Positions 1-10,902 of a DNA stretch of 64,000 nt are shown piece after piece. Source of the DNA: Linum tenue (lineage: Eukaryota; Streptophyta; Magnoliopsida; Malpighiales; Linaceae); NCBI GenBank assembly GCA_946122785.1, contig CAMGYJ010000003.1, forward strand, positions 5,332,001 through 5,396,000, written 5' to 3'. Position 1 is the stretch's first letter. Each line of letters begins with the position of its first letter. Under the pieces are notes generated by a model, which was not told where the DNA came from, did no database searches, and saw nothing but the letters and a program-made list of their open reading frames with translations. A program made the position numbers and the translations under genes.

Positions 1-954
1 GATTTAATGGTAAGTAAACAATGATATGTAGTGCTTAAGAGGGAAGATGAGAACTTACATTGTTTATTAATATGCATCTTAGTTTCATAAATTTTACATC
101 ATTAAAAATTTATGTGTTGAATAGAAACTCATCCAAGTTTGGAGCCATTGTAGAATGTAAGTTATGAGGCAAATGAAAAGTCTCAAGCATCCACATGCTT
201 GAAAAATAAATCTATATTATCAAACATAAAATCATATCTTGCATCAGAAAAAGAACAAAAAAGTAGTAATTCGATAATCAATATAGGAATCAATATGGAC
301 ACAATATCTAACCAAGAGAAGAGGAAGCGAAAAAACACAAATTGTTGTGTAATGATTCCGCTCACGATATTTTAAAGTGAAAAATATCATAAAAATTATC
401 AACCAATAAAAGGGAACGGTAAAGGGGAAAATGCATCAATTTGAACCTAAAATGAGAGGATTTAATATCCTACACCATCATATATAATGATATATTATAT
501 CCTAGAACATCATAAAAAAATCTATCTAAATGAAAAAGTATACTAAATTGAATCCAAGGTAAAAGTAACGATGAAGATAGATATTATATCCACCTAAGAA
601 ATAATAAAGTAAGTCATGTTTCTTAGAGACCTCTCTCGATAGACCCACTCTATTATAAAACCCATTTCGTCAAACAATTGCATCATATAGAGTTTTAACT
701 TAAATTTGAAGTGCTTATAATTAGCTATTTCAGCTCATGAATGAATTAATTATATCATTTGGTAAAAGAAAATAATTTATAAACTTGAGAGTTATTTCGT
801 AGTATGAAAGTGTTTTAGAACCGTTATTTTATTCATTATTATTAAAATTGCTATTTTTATTATAATGTCTAAGCATGTCTAGGCGAGTTAGGAGATAGAG
901 AAATGCCCAATGCCCTTCCTACTTTCACTCTCGTTGCAGGAAATTTGAAATGGA
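1..954. other. AT-rich intergenic DNA, no gene recognised
   Basis: This stretch is AT-rich and has no reading frame with recognisable protein similarity. The longest open frame, about 60 codons on the minus strand near 183-365, shows no domain. No RNA gene was recognised. Nothing further is supported. Confidence 0.6.
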
Positions 955-1168
955 GCAAATCAAACTCTTTAAAATGTATTATAAGTAGTCTAGATAGATG
1001 TAGTCGCCCCTTCATTGTGGAGTGGCTTCTTCTTTAGATAGTCAAGTCGCTCGATCTCGTTGCAAATCAAACTCTTTAAAATGTATTATAAGTAGTCTAG
1101 ATAGATGTAGTCGCCCCTTCATTGTGGAGTGGCTTCTTCTTTAGATAGTCAAGTCGCTCGATCTCGTT
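955..1168. repeat. Perfect tandem duplication, 107 bp x 2
   Basis: Positions 955-1061 and 1062-1168 read as the same 107-bp unit, starting GCAAATCAAACTC and ending in CGATCTCGTT. No differences were seen between the copies, so the duplication is recent. The unit has no coding signal. A shorter related block (CTCGTTGCAGGAAATT) flanks the pair on both sides, which may have seeded unequal exchange. Confidence 0.85.
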
Positions 1169-1326
1169 GCAGGAAATTAGAAGGAGAAATACGAGTATAA
1201 TTAGGGTTTGTTCCTGTGCAAGGATAATGCAACATCTATATGTCGCTCAATACCAAATTATTCTACATTTCCGGTCTAAAAGACAGATTGTACTATGTCT
1301 CGAATACTAATATTGTCTATCAAAAC

Positions 1327-2595
1327 TAGAGGTGGCAAATGGATTGGATCCATGGATTGGTCGATCCATGGATCAAATAGATTGGATCCAATGGATAGGT
1401 GGATCCATGGATTGGTGGATTATCCATGAATCCAAATGACATCATCAACCTTGGACCAATATGTAAAATGTGAAAAGTTTAGGTACTAAAATGTTATAAT
1501 GAAAATTTTTAGGTACCAAGATGTAATTTTCTACCGAGACACGATGATGTATGGAGTAAGAGTAAGATATGGAGTAAGATATTGGCGGACAGGGGCGTGG
1601 CACTACCGAGACACGATGGGGATATCAGGAGTATCATCTCCCAGTGGCCTGTTGAGAATGAGGAGAGAGCCATTAATTGGTTCATATGCTGTCTCCTTCA
1701 TGCCATTTGGTGGTCAGTGTGGATTGAGAGGAATCATCGGATTTTTGAAGAAACGTGGCTACCTCCTTCGGTAGTGGCCAAGAAAGCTGCAGGTTCAGCG
1801 GTGGAGTGGATCGTTGCACACGGCAAGACAGAAGAAGATGAGGAGTATCGATGGTTAAGGGATGTTGTAGGAGGAATGTGAATGGTGATGCTGGGTTTGC
1901 GGTTGCAGGTTCGTGGATTTGATGGCGGGCAGCGAGTTGTGTTGTTTCATTCTTTTAATGGTGCTGGGTGATATATTCTTGTGTGCTGCTTGAATGGCCT
2001 ATTGCATTGGGTAAACCACCAAAGAAGAGGGACGCCAATGGTTCAAAGATCAGAGGAGCAGAGTCCTCTCCTCAACCAGCTGATTTTTTCCCCCTGTTTT
2101 TTCTCTGATTCTGTTTGTGTCTTGCAGCTCGCTTTCGACTTTAGAAACTTGGACCAGCTCATCTTCAGCTTGTTGAAGGTGTTGTTGTTGTAGGTGTAGG
2201 TGTTTCTTCCTTGTCTTCTTCACAGTAGGAATGGTCCGATCCATTTAACTGTGCCTTCCACTCTCTTTTGCTTTCCCGTTCTCAGTTTTTGTTCTCTTTT
2301 CAGGCTGCTCAGTCCTCTTGAGCCCTGGTCTTGTATGTCTGTTACTTTATTTTCCTATTAATAAATTTTCACCATTATCAAAAAGATGTAATTTTCTAAT
2401 GATATTTTTTGTATAAAAAAATAAATTTTAGGTACCAAAATGTAAAATATAAAAATTATAGGTACCAATCCATGGATTGATCCATGAATCCACCAATCCA
2501 ATTGGATTTGGATCAAATGGATTGGATTTAAATGGATTGGATTAGGTGGATATTTTTAATGGATTGGTGGATTGGATTGAGAATTGCCACTTCTA
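1327..2595. mobile_element. Non-autonomous hAT-type DNA transposon with 8-bp TSD
   Basis: The ends are TAGAGGTGGCAA (1327-1338) and TTGCCACTTCTA (2584-2595), inverted repeats with one mismatch. They are flanked by a perfect 8-bp duplication ATCAAAAC (1319-1326 and 2596-2603). An 8-bp TSD with TAG-starting termini is the hAT signature. Subterminal regions are packed with copies of GGATTGG and CCATGGATTG in both orientations, as expected for transposase-binding subterminal repeats. No transposase is present. After subtracting the 849-bp LINE insertion and one LINE target duplication, the element is only about 400 bp long, so it is a MITE-sized hAT derivative. Confidence 0.85.
1534..2382 (+). 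mobile_element. 5'-truncated LINE inserted in the hAT element
   Basis: A 16-bp direct repeat AAGATGTAATTTTCTA flanks this segment (1518-1533 and 2383-2398), and the segment ends in a short A-run. This is the pattern of target-primed LINE insertion. An open frame at 1582-1878 encodes about 99 residues including WWSVWIERNHRIFEE, typical of the region after the zf-RVT domain at the C-terminus of plant L1 ORF2. The rest, 1881-2382, is 3' UTR. EN, RT and the upstream zf-RVT are missing. The motif CTACCGAGACACGATG occurs twice near the 5' end (about 1531 and 1604), a small local duplication. Confidence 0.8.
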
Positions 2596-2603
2596 ATCAA
2601 AAC

Positions 2604-3230
2604 TATTGTCTCTTATACCTCGTTCTTTCTACTTTGCCACAAACTTAACGAAGAGGTTCTAGACTTTGGAGAACCTCTTCATAATCTTCATAATTACCTT
2701 GATTGAGCTATTCGAACCTTGTGTATTTTATTTATTATGGCTCAAGAGATTTACAAATTTGTAATTAATGTGAATTTAGTCTAAAAAATTCAAAAGGTCA
2801 GGCAAAAATTTCTCGAAGGCCCATCGACCAAATTTGTGATTTGACATGTCATTGTTTGTTGTATTGTATGGAGTAGAGTGGATAGTTTATTCCCCAAACT
2901 CCATTATTTATTGTGACATATAGTAAGTTAGTAATGTCACACTTGCCGTGATAAGAGTTGTACGTTATTAATTATATCATAATTAAATCCACCATATGTC
3001 CACTATGAGTTTAAAGCTCGTATTAAATCACTTTTTAATTATCGTAAATTAATATTAACTATGCACACGTAGCCAATAAAGAAGAAGACAAACTCCTTTT
3101 ACACATGTTGCATTGTTGATGGACCTATATATTAATTTCTATTCAGAGGTTCAATTGTCATTTTCTTTGGGATGCCCCTACCAAGCATTTTTTGTTTTTC
3201 CTTTTGTCATCATATGTGTAACTAGGGATG
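2604..3230. other. Intergenic DNA, nothing recognised
   Basis: AT-rich sequence without a convincing reading frame, repeat or RNA gene. It separates the hAT element from the foldback MULE. Confidence 0.5.
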
Positions 3231-3240
3231 CCAAAAATTA

Positions 3241-4256
3241 GGGTGTGCCTACGGTGACATGCATGTCACGGTGACTTGCACTTTCCGGTCGACCTCAGTT
3301 AGGATTAGGTCGACCTCATATAGAATTCGGTCGACCTCATATAGGATCCGGTCGACCTCATTTAGGATTCGGTCGACCTCATATAGGATCCGATCGACCT
3401 AATATGTTGTTTCAGTGTAAAAACAGTTCATGGTGCCTACTTTGGATATTCATATCATACAATTGGCTAGATGGAAATTGAAGACTAATGACTTGTTTTG
3501 AAGTTGGAGTGTCCCTCTACATATTGAAGTGATTGAGAGCTCGATAGGAAGTCTAGAAGACCATTTTTGAACCTCATCAAAAGGCTATGCCAAAACTGGG
3601 AAACTGCCTAGAAATGGCTAAGTCTGGAAACGTGTTTGTAAAGCCTATTTTTGAGCTCAATTCGAGAAGCATGAATGCGAGTCGAGTCCAGGAGCCTCTA
3701 CCACGTTAAATTAGGAATGTTTTTATACAAATTCAAGGAATTGTATGAAAGATTGGATATCTTTAAGGCTTCAAACAAAAGGCTCGAAGTTGCTACGAAG
3801 GCTGTTTTTCTGGCAGCTTGAAGATATTCAATCTTTCATTCAATGCCTTGCCTTTGTATAAAAAAATACGTAATTTAACGTGGTAAAGGCCCCTGGACTT
3901 GACTCGCATCCATGCTTGTCAAATTGAGCTCCAAAGTAGGCTTGACAAACACGTTGCCAGACTTAGCCATTTTCAGGCAGTTTTCCAGTTTTGGCATAGC
4001 CTGGTCAGGTTCAAAAATGGTCTTCTGGACATTCTATTGAGCTCCCAAGTACTTTAATGTGTAGAGGGACACTTCAGCTTCAAAACAAGCCTTTAATCTC
4101 CAATTTCCATCTAGCCAATTGTAAGATATGAATCTCCAAAGTAGGCACCATGAAACCGTTTGTACACTGAAACAACTGATTAGGTCGACCTGATCCTATA
4201 TGAGGTCGACCGAAAAGTGCATGTCACCGTGACATGCATGTCACCGTAGCGAAGTC
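3241..4256. mobile_element. Foldback non-autonomous MULE-like element
   Basis: The block is flanked by a 10-bp direct repeat CCAAAAATTA (3231-3240 and 4257-4266). TSDs of 9-10 bp are typical of Mutator-like elements. Nearly the whole element is an inverted repeat: the sequence after CTACGGTGACATGCATGTCA near 3249 is the diverged reverse complement of the sequence ending near 4247. The arms converge near 3790-3800, giving arms of about 480-500 bp. No protein is encoded. A transcript would fold into a long imperfect hairpin. The left arm contains a 21-bp tandem array that is largely absent from the right arm. Confidence 0.75.
3287..3412. repeat. 21-bp tandem array of GGTCGACC palindromes
   Basis: GGTCGACC, or GATCGACC in the last unit, starts at 3287, 3308, 3329, 3350, 3371 and 3392, a spacing of exactly 21 bp. 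The consensus unit reads GGTCGACCTCATATAGGATC plus one base, and the spacer varies slightly. The array lies at the outer end of the left arm of the foldback element. The right arm keeps only one or two units near 4173-4210. Confidence 0.9.
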
Positions 4257-4266
4257 CCAAAAATTA

Positions 4267-4668
4267 TATCCATCGTTGTGGTTACTCAATCCAACTCGAA
4301 TAAATTTTGACATCAAAATTCAAATGATATTATTTTTGGTGGTTTTCCCAAATCCGTCAAAGATTATAATGGACTCGTTGTGGTTTTGGTATTTTAAGTA
4401 TATGTACTGAACCCACCAGAATATGTGTTATAAATATGTTATAGACTCATTTACTTTAACACTTCGATCATTGATATCACTATAATATATATTATAATTA
4501 TAGTGATATAATTATAATTATCACTTAGATCTCAAATCTTACACATACTCAATTCGCATTGACATTTTAAGAAAAAAGATTAGAGTATATAAAAAAAAAC
4601 TTCGTATATGGTTGTTCGAAGTGGTGCTGGTGAGTTTTTCCCAAACTGCATACGGATTTGTTTTGATA
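4267..4668. other. Intergenic DNA, nothing recognised
   Basis: AT-rich sequence between the two MULE-like elements. It includes a short inverted run of ATATAATTATAGTGATATAA type near 4480-4520. No coding potential was seen. Confidence 0.5.
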
Positions 4669-5102
4669 TGTCAGATTAGGGTAAAATACCTTGGATGCCA
4701 CTAAAGTATAAGAATTGGGGGAGCTATACCACTAACGTTAGAATAGGGCGTCAGGTACCACTAAGGTTACTGAATTGTGCATCCGTTTAAAATTTCGTCC
4801 ATCTACCGTTAAACGAGAATAAAATATTATTTTTTGACAAAAAAAAGTAAAGAATTTTATAAAACAAAAGGGAAAAATTAAAATAAAAAAGAAAACGAAA
4901 AAATGTATTCCTCTTCCAAATCTCCATAGCATCGCCGCCGTCCTCCTCCTAGCCTCCTCGATTCCTCCACTTCACTTCCATATCGACCAAGAAACCTCCA
5001 ACAGTTCATCGATCCACACCTCATTCCTCGCCCAAGCGAAATGAATAGATAGCCTGGCATTCCCCAAAATGGAATGTTACTTCACATCACGAATGAAAAT
5101 TC

Positions 5103-5470
5103 TGTTGAAGATGCTGAATCTGGATTGGTGCTGAAGTCCTAAGTGCAACAGAGGTTCTTGGCGCGAAGACTAGCTGAGTTAAGGTTTAAGTTTGAATTAG
5201 TATTGTGTCGTATTGGCAAGGCTGTGTCATGTTGTCAATACTGTGTCGTGTTGGTAAATTTGTGTGTTGGTCCTTTTGTTTAGTTTGTAGACAGTCTGGT
5301 CCTGTTCGTAGTTTGAGTCTGCTGGGTTTGAGTCAGTTAAGACTAGTGGTAGCTGTGAGATCATGGGAAAGTGGATTGATGCCAAACTGTCTAGGCACAA
5401 CTGTCATGTGTATATATTCTCGTTTGATCAATAATATAAACTGTCAGTTTGCATTCCATTGGATTCAACA
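5103..5470 (+). repeat. Copia 5' LTR
   Basis: 368 bp, TG...CA ends, inverted terminal bases TGTTGAA/TTCAACA. The pair differs from the 3' LTR at seven sites. An apparent ~100-codon frame inside both LTRs is a by-product of LTR duplication. Confidence 0.95.
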
Positions 5471-5473
5471 TAG

Positions 5474-5485
5474 TGGTATCAGAGC
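5474..5485 (+). promoter_or_regulatory. Copia primer binding site (initiator tRNA-Met)
   Basis: TGGTATCAGAGC begins three bases after the LTR end. It is complementary to the 3' end of plant initiator tRNA-Met, the usual Copia minus-strand primer. Confidence 0.9.
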
Positions 5486-5597
5486 ACTGTGGCAAACTGT
5501 AACCGAGAAACTTGTGTGAAAAACAGCAGTTACTTCTGGGTTGGGAAACACGAGAGATTGTGAGAGAAGTAAAGAACTGGGACTGGTGAGTGCAATC

Positions 5598-8029
5598 ATG
5601 AGTGATAACAGTGGTTTCGCTCAGGTTGGTATCCCCAAATTCGATGGGGATTATGAGCATTGAAGTTTAGTTATGGAGAATCTGCTAAGGTCCAAGGAGT
5701 ATTGGACAGTAGTGAAGGATGGTTTCAAGGAGCCTGCAGCAGGAGAAGTGCTTTCTGCCTCACCGCAGAAGGTCTTGGATGTAAATTGATTGAAGGATTT
5801 GAAGGCGAAGAACTATCTTTTTAGTTCTATCGACAAAAGCATCCTGAAAACAATTACAAACAAGACCACTGCACGAGATCTGTGGATTTCTATGCAAACC
5901 AAGTGTCAAGGCAATGCAAGGGTACAAAAGTCTCAATTGCAGGCTTTGAGGAGGAACTTTGAGATTCTCGAGATGAAGGAATGAGAGTCTGTGAATGACT
6001 ACTTTGGAAGAGTCATGGTAGTGGCAAATGGAATGAGAAACTGTGGTGAGATGATGACAGATGAGAAGATAGAGGAGAAGATCCTGAGGACTCTTACAGA
6101 AAGATACAACTACATTGTCTGCTCCATAGAAGAATCAAAAGACATCGAAACTCTGTCTGTCGACTCTCTGCAGAGTTCTTTGCTTGTTCATGAGCAAAAA
6201 CTGACCAAACAATCGACTGAAAGTGATCAGGCTTTGAAGGTCAGCTATGACATTGGCGACAGAGGGGGAAGGGGACAAGGCAGAGGTGGCTATCAAGGAA
6301 GAGGTAGAGGAAGAGGTAGAGCATGGAACCGAGACATGGTTGAGTGCTTCAAGTGTCACAAAATGGGTCATTTCATCAGGGAATGTCCTGAGTGGAACTA
6401 TTCTCAGCAAGGTAATTATCAACATTATCAGAATCAAGCTCATTTCTCTAATACTGCTCAACAAACTTCCCATCCAGACATGAAAGAGGATGTATTGCTT
6501 ATGGCTGTGGTTGAGGATAGTATCACAGAGTTGCCCAAGGAGACAGAAGAACAAGGGTTAATGGCCTTTCTGGAGTCAAATCAGAAAAACCAGACTGAGG
6601 ATTTGTGGTTTTTGGACTCTGGATGTAGTAATCACATGAGTGGTAATCAGAAATGGTTCATCCAGCTTGATACTAGCTTCAACAGCACTGTAAAGCTGGG
6701 AAATGGCAGCAAGCTTGAGGTTCAAGGAAAGGGAAGCGTCAAGCTGTTAGTGGATCAAACTTCCTTAGTGATACAGAATGTGTTCTTTGTGCCTGGCTTA
6801 AACACTAACTTGCTCAGTGTAGGTCAATTGCAAGAAAAGAATCTCAGTTTTGAGATTAAGAATGGCATCTGCAAAATCTTTCATGAAACAAAAGGGCTGT
6901 TGCTGCAGACAGCCATGAAAACCAATCGAATGTTTGTGGTACATGCAGAGTGCTTGAAGGACAAGCATAAATCTGGTTCTATGTGTTTACAGACTACTAA
7001 TGCCAGGAACTCAACATTGAATCTTTGGCATAGAAGGTTTGGACACTTGAGTGAGAAAGGATTACTGCTAATGCATAAAAAGGGACTTGTTCAAGGTCTT
7101 CCCAGGCTGAATGGAGAATTGGGAATCTGTGGTACATGCATGATAGGAAAGCAAAGCAGGAGTAAGTTTCCAAAGAAAGGAGCATGGAGAGCAACTCAAC
7201 CTCTCCAGTTGCTCATGCTGACTTGTGTGGGCCAATCACTCCAGCTTCAAATGGTGGTAAGAAGTATATACTGACCATTACTGATGATTACAGCAGAAAA
7301 CTTTGGGTTTACTTTCTGGTTGCTAAATCAGAGGCTCTTACTTGGTTCAAGAAATTCAAAACTCAAGTTGAAAAGGAAACTGGCAAGTTCATTACATGTC
7401 TTAGGACAGACAGGGGAGGTGAATTCATGTGGACTGAGTTTAGACAAGTATGTAAAGAGGCTGGAATCAGGAGGCAGCTTACAGCTGCTTTAACTCCTCG
7501 GCAAAATGGTATTGTTGAAAGGAAGAACAGGACTATAATGAACATGGTTAGATGCTATCTGGAAGACACCAAAGTACCTGCACTTTTCTGGCCTGAAGCG
7601 GTGGAATGGGCCACTCATGTCCTTAATCGAAGTCCAACTTCAGCAAATGAATGGAAAACTCCCCAGGAGCTGTGGACAGGGAAACCTCCTTTTGTGGACC
7701 ACTTGAGGATCTTTGGTTGTACAGTTTATGCTCATGTTCATGACCATCAGAGGAAGAAACTTGATGATAAGAGTGTTAAATGTCAATTTCTTGGCATTTC
7801 CAAAGAATCCAAAGCTTACAAGCTTTATAACACTGTTACAAAGAAAGTGGTTGTTAGTAGGGATGTAGTGTTTGATGAAGAAGAGGGTTGGCCTAGAAAT
7901 TCAGAAGCTGAACCTGAATTAACTAAACTAATTTGGGATGGCAGTGATGATTTGTACTATGATTCAGATGAAGAAGAAGAAAATCATGATTTGGAGTCTC
8001 ATGTTGCTGAAATTGAAGCAACTGCATAA
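5598..8029 (+). pseudogene. Copia gag-protease-integrase, decayed
   Basis: From the ATG at 5598 the frame encodes a Copia Gag, with a UBN2-type region followed by an RG-rich stretch and the zinc knuckle CFKCHKMGHFIREC. The protease has LDSGCSNHMSG. The integrase has an HHCC zinc-binding domain (LWHRRFGHL...CGTC) and a DDE core (DLCGPI, TDRGGEF, NGIVERKN). It is broken by TGA stops near 5661, 5788 and 5982, and by a one-base deletion near 7205 that shifts the frame inside the start of the integrase core. The reading frame stays open to 8029, close to the hAT insertion. The polyprotein would have continued directly into RT. Confidence 0.9.
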
Positions 8030-8109
8030 CCTGAAAGTCCTCAGACTCCTGCTAGCTCCACTGCCTCAACCTCAGTAAAAACACCTCACATTGCAGAGGA
8101 AGAAATAAG

Positions 8110-8811
8110 TAGGGATGGCAACAAAACCCGAACCCACGGGTACCCACCCGACCCAACCCGGTCAACGCGGGTAAAATCCTTGTTGACGGGTTTTGGGCCG
8201 GATTTGGGTTTAAACCCGTTCACTATTTCCCGGGTTGGGTTGGGTTTGGGTTTAGGTAAACCCGGCCCGTGGGTACCCGCCCACTTATATAATTAATTTT
8301 TTCGGTATATTTAATATTCTAAACAACTAATCTTATTTATGTTTGAGGAGACATGTCTAATTTTTTCTTTTTAATTATGTAGAATGAAGTTGATGTTATG
8401 GAGTGGAGAGTAAAAAAACTTAATTGAAAGGAAGAAGCTTTCAATTAAACATGTTATTTATGGATAATTTGTGATTTGCTTCAATTTTCTTGAGTAATCT
8501 AGATTGGTGTTGAACAATTTATATAGTTAATTTGTGATTTGCTTGAATTTTCTAGAATGGTGTTTTATATATGGATAAGTTGTATTGAGATATTGATATT
8601 TGACTTTAATTTTGATAAGAACTTGTAATTGTAAATTTTTTACGACAAAACCCGTGGGTACCCATGAACCCGCGGATACCCAACGGGTTGGGTTGGGTTT
8701 GAGTTTGTCAAACCCAGTGGGTTTTACCCCGGGTTTTTTTCAAAGATAAACCCATGGGTTTGGGTTTGGGTTTGGCAAAACCCGACCCAACCCGACCCAT
8801 TGCCATCCCTA
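8110..8811. mobile_element. hAT MITE inserted in Copia pol
   Basis: The ends TAGGGATGGCAA (8110-) and TTGCCATCCCTA (-8811) are perfect 12-bp inverted repeats. They are flanked by a perfect 8-bp TSD GAAATAAG (8102-8109 and 8812-8819). The 702-bp body encodes nothing. Subterminal regions are dense in AACCCGACCC, GGGTACCC and GGGTTTGGG motifs. A second copy of the same family lies in Gypsy element B at about 57606-58291. It inserted after the Copia element did and is therefore young. Confidence 0.95.
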
Positions 8812-8819
8812 GAAATAAG

Positions 8820-10503
8820 CACTGCATCAGATCTGCAACCAACTGGGAGAGGGCTTGGAACTCGAAACAGGAAGCCTCCTGGTTATCTGGATGTTTATGA
8901 ATGCACCTATGCTGGTACTGATTGGCTGGCAATGGTGGCAGTATCTGATGATCCTCAAACCTTTGAGCAGGAAGTATTGGAGGAAAGGTGGAGAGACGCA
9001 ATGAAGGCAGAAATCCACAGTATAATCAAGAATAATACTTGGATGCTAGTTGACAAACCAGCAGGAGTGACTCCAATTGGAGTTAAGTGGGTATTTAGAA
9101 CCAAACTGAGGGAAGATGGTTCTATAGACAAATTTAAAGCAAGGCTAGTGGCAAAAGGGTATGCTCAACAGTATGGGGTAGATTACACATAAGTCTTTGC
9201 ACCAGTGGCTAGATGGGACATCATCAGGACTTTTTTGGCTTTGGCTGCTCATCATGGTTTAACAGTTTATCAGCTTGATGTAAAGAGTGCCTTTTTGCAT
9301 GGTGAACTTACTAAGGAGGTTTACATTGAGCAAACACAAGGGTTTGTGGTTGCTGGGGAGGAAGGTAAAGTATACAAGCTTCAAAAGGCCTTGTATGGAC
9401 TGAAACAGGCTCCTAGAGCCTGGTACAGCAGGATAGAAACTTATTTCTTGATTAATGGATTTGAAAGGTGTGAGTATGAGCATACCTTATTTGTCAAAAA
9501 GTCTGGTGCTGATGTGCTAATGGTCTCACTCTATGTGGATGACTTAATGTATGCAAGTACCAGTGCAGCTATGCTAGAGGAGTTCAAGAGGTCCATGAAG
9601 TTGGAGTTTGAGATGACTGATCTTGGAAGGATGAAATACTTCTTGGGGGTTGAAGTAACACAGGCTGCTGGTGGAATTTTCATACATCAAAAGAAATATG
9701 TGAATGATATACTAGAGAAGTTTAAGCTAGCAGAGTGCAATTCTGTGCATAATCCCATGACTGTTGGAACAAAATTCACCAAGGCTGGAGATGGCATTCT
9801 TTTGAATCCTACAGAATATAAGCAATTGATAGGAAGCCTGCTTTATGTCACTGCAACCAGACCAGACATTATGTACTCAGTCTGTCTTTTGAGTAGATTC
9901 ATGGAGTCTCCCACAAGGCAGCACCTGCTTGCAGTCAAGAGAATTTTAAGGTACTTAAAAGGGACAGCAGGGCATGGAATCTAGTACAAGAGATTTAATG
10001 AACAAGATCATCTGCTAGGGTACACAGACAGTGACCATGCAGGTGATCTTGATGACAGAATACCTACTAGTGGTTGTGTATTCTTTCTTGCAGGAGGAGC
10101 CATCTCGTTGTCTTCAAAGAAGCAGTCGGTGGTGACCTTGTCAACCACAGAAGCTGAGTTTGTGGCTGCCTCATATTGTGCTTCCCAGTGTGTGTGGCTT
10201 CGAAGGGTTCTTGAGTAGATGAATTGGAGGGAATGTGTAAAGGGGGCAACAAGAATTATGTGTGATAATAGCTCGGTCATTAAACTTTCAAAGAATCCAG
10301 TGCTACATGGTAGGAGTAAGCACATAGATGTTAGATTTTACTTTCTAAGGGAGCTTGCAAGAGAAGGAGTGGTTGAGCTGCATCACTGTGGAACCATTGA
10401 TCAAGTAGTTGATATTATGACTAAACCACTCAAGTTGGACTCTTTTATGCTCCTACGAAGTCACCTTGGAGTTCATGATGGTGCTGAATTGAAATTGAAC
10501 TGA
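8820..10503 (+). pseudogene. Copia reverse transcriptase-RNase H, decayed
   Basis: The frame resumes right after the hAT element. RT motifs are present in order: WRDAMKAEI, GVKWVFRTK, FAPVARW, QLDVKSAFLHGEL, YGLKQAPRAWY and the catalytic YVDDLMYAS. RNase H follows with YTDSDHAGD, STTEAEFVA and HIDVRF. The frame ends at the TGA of 10501-10503, close to the PPT. Three nonsense codons interrupt it: TAA near 9190 in the conserved DYT-VFAPVAR motif, and TAG near 9982 and 10216. All catalytic motifs seen are otherwise preserved. Confidence 0.9.
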
Positions 10504-10525
10504 AGCTTGTGAGATGTTTCAGTTC

Positions 10526-10534
10526 AGGGGAGGA
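10526..10534 (+). promoter_or_regulatory. Copia polypurine tract
   Basis: AGGGGAGGA lies immediately before the 3' LTR and is the plus-strand primer site. Confidence 0.85.
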
Positions 10535-10902
10535 TGTTGAAGATGTTGAATCTGGATTGGTGCTGAAGTCCTAAGTGCAGCAGAGGTTCTTGGCGCGAAG
10601 ACTAGCTGAGTTAAGGTTTAAGTTTGAATTAGTACTGTGTCGTATTGGCAAGGCTGTGTCATGTTGTCAATACTGTGTCGTGTTGGTAAATTTGTGTGTT
10701 GGTCCTTTTGTTTAGTTTGTAGACAGTCTGGTCCTGTTCGTAGTTTGAGTCTGCTGGGTTTGAGTCAGTTAAGAGTAGTGGTAGCTGTGAGAACATGGGA
10801 AAGTGGATTGATGCCAAACTGTCTAGGCACAACTGTCATGTGTATATATTCTCGTTTGATCAATAATATAAACTGTTAGTTTGCATTCCATTAGATTCAA
10901 CA
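10535..10902 (+). repeat. Copia 3' LTR
   Basis: 368 bp, same ends as the 5' LTR, followed by TSD AATTC (10903-10907). Confidence 0.95.

Larger units (their letters stand above)
5103..10902 (+). mobile_element. Ty1/Copia LTR retrotransposon, complete but decayed
   Basis: Two 368-bp LTRs (TGTTGAAG...TTCAACA) bound the element, with a 5-bp TSD AATTC on both sides. A PBS matching initiator tRNA-Met (TGGTATCAGAGC) follows the left LTR and a PPT precedes the right LTR. The internal order gag, protease, integrase, RT, RNase H is Copia-type. By eye the LTRs differ at 7 of 368 positions (about 98% identity), so the insertion is fairly young. The coding region nevertheless carries at least six in-frame stops, one frameshift and a 702-bp hAT MITE, so it cannot move on its own. 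Confidence 0.95.

Noticed and set aside
3287..3412. Regularly spaced 21-bp repeats as a CRISPR-like array
   Set aside because: Repeat and spacer are the same 21-bp tandem unit, there are no unique spacers, and the setting is a plant MULE.
5205..5519. About 104-codon frame in the Copia 5' LTR, nearly repeated at 10637-10879
   Set aside because: It is duplicated only because the LTRs are duplicated. It has no protein family resemblance and runs across the LTR/PBS boundary.
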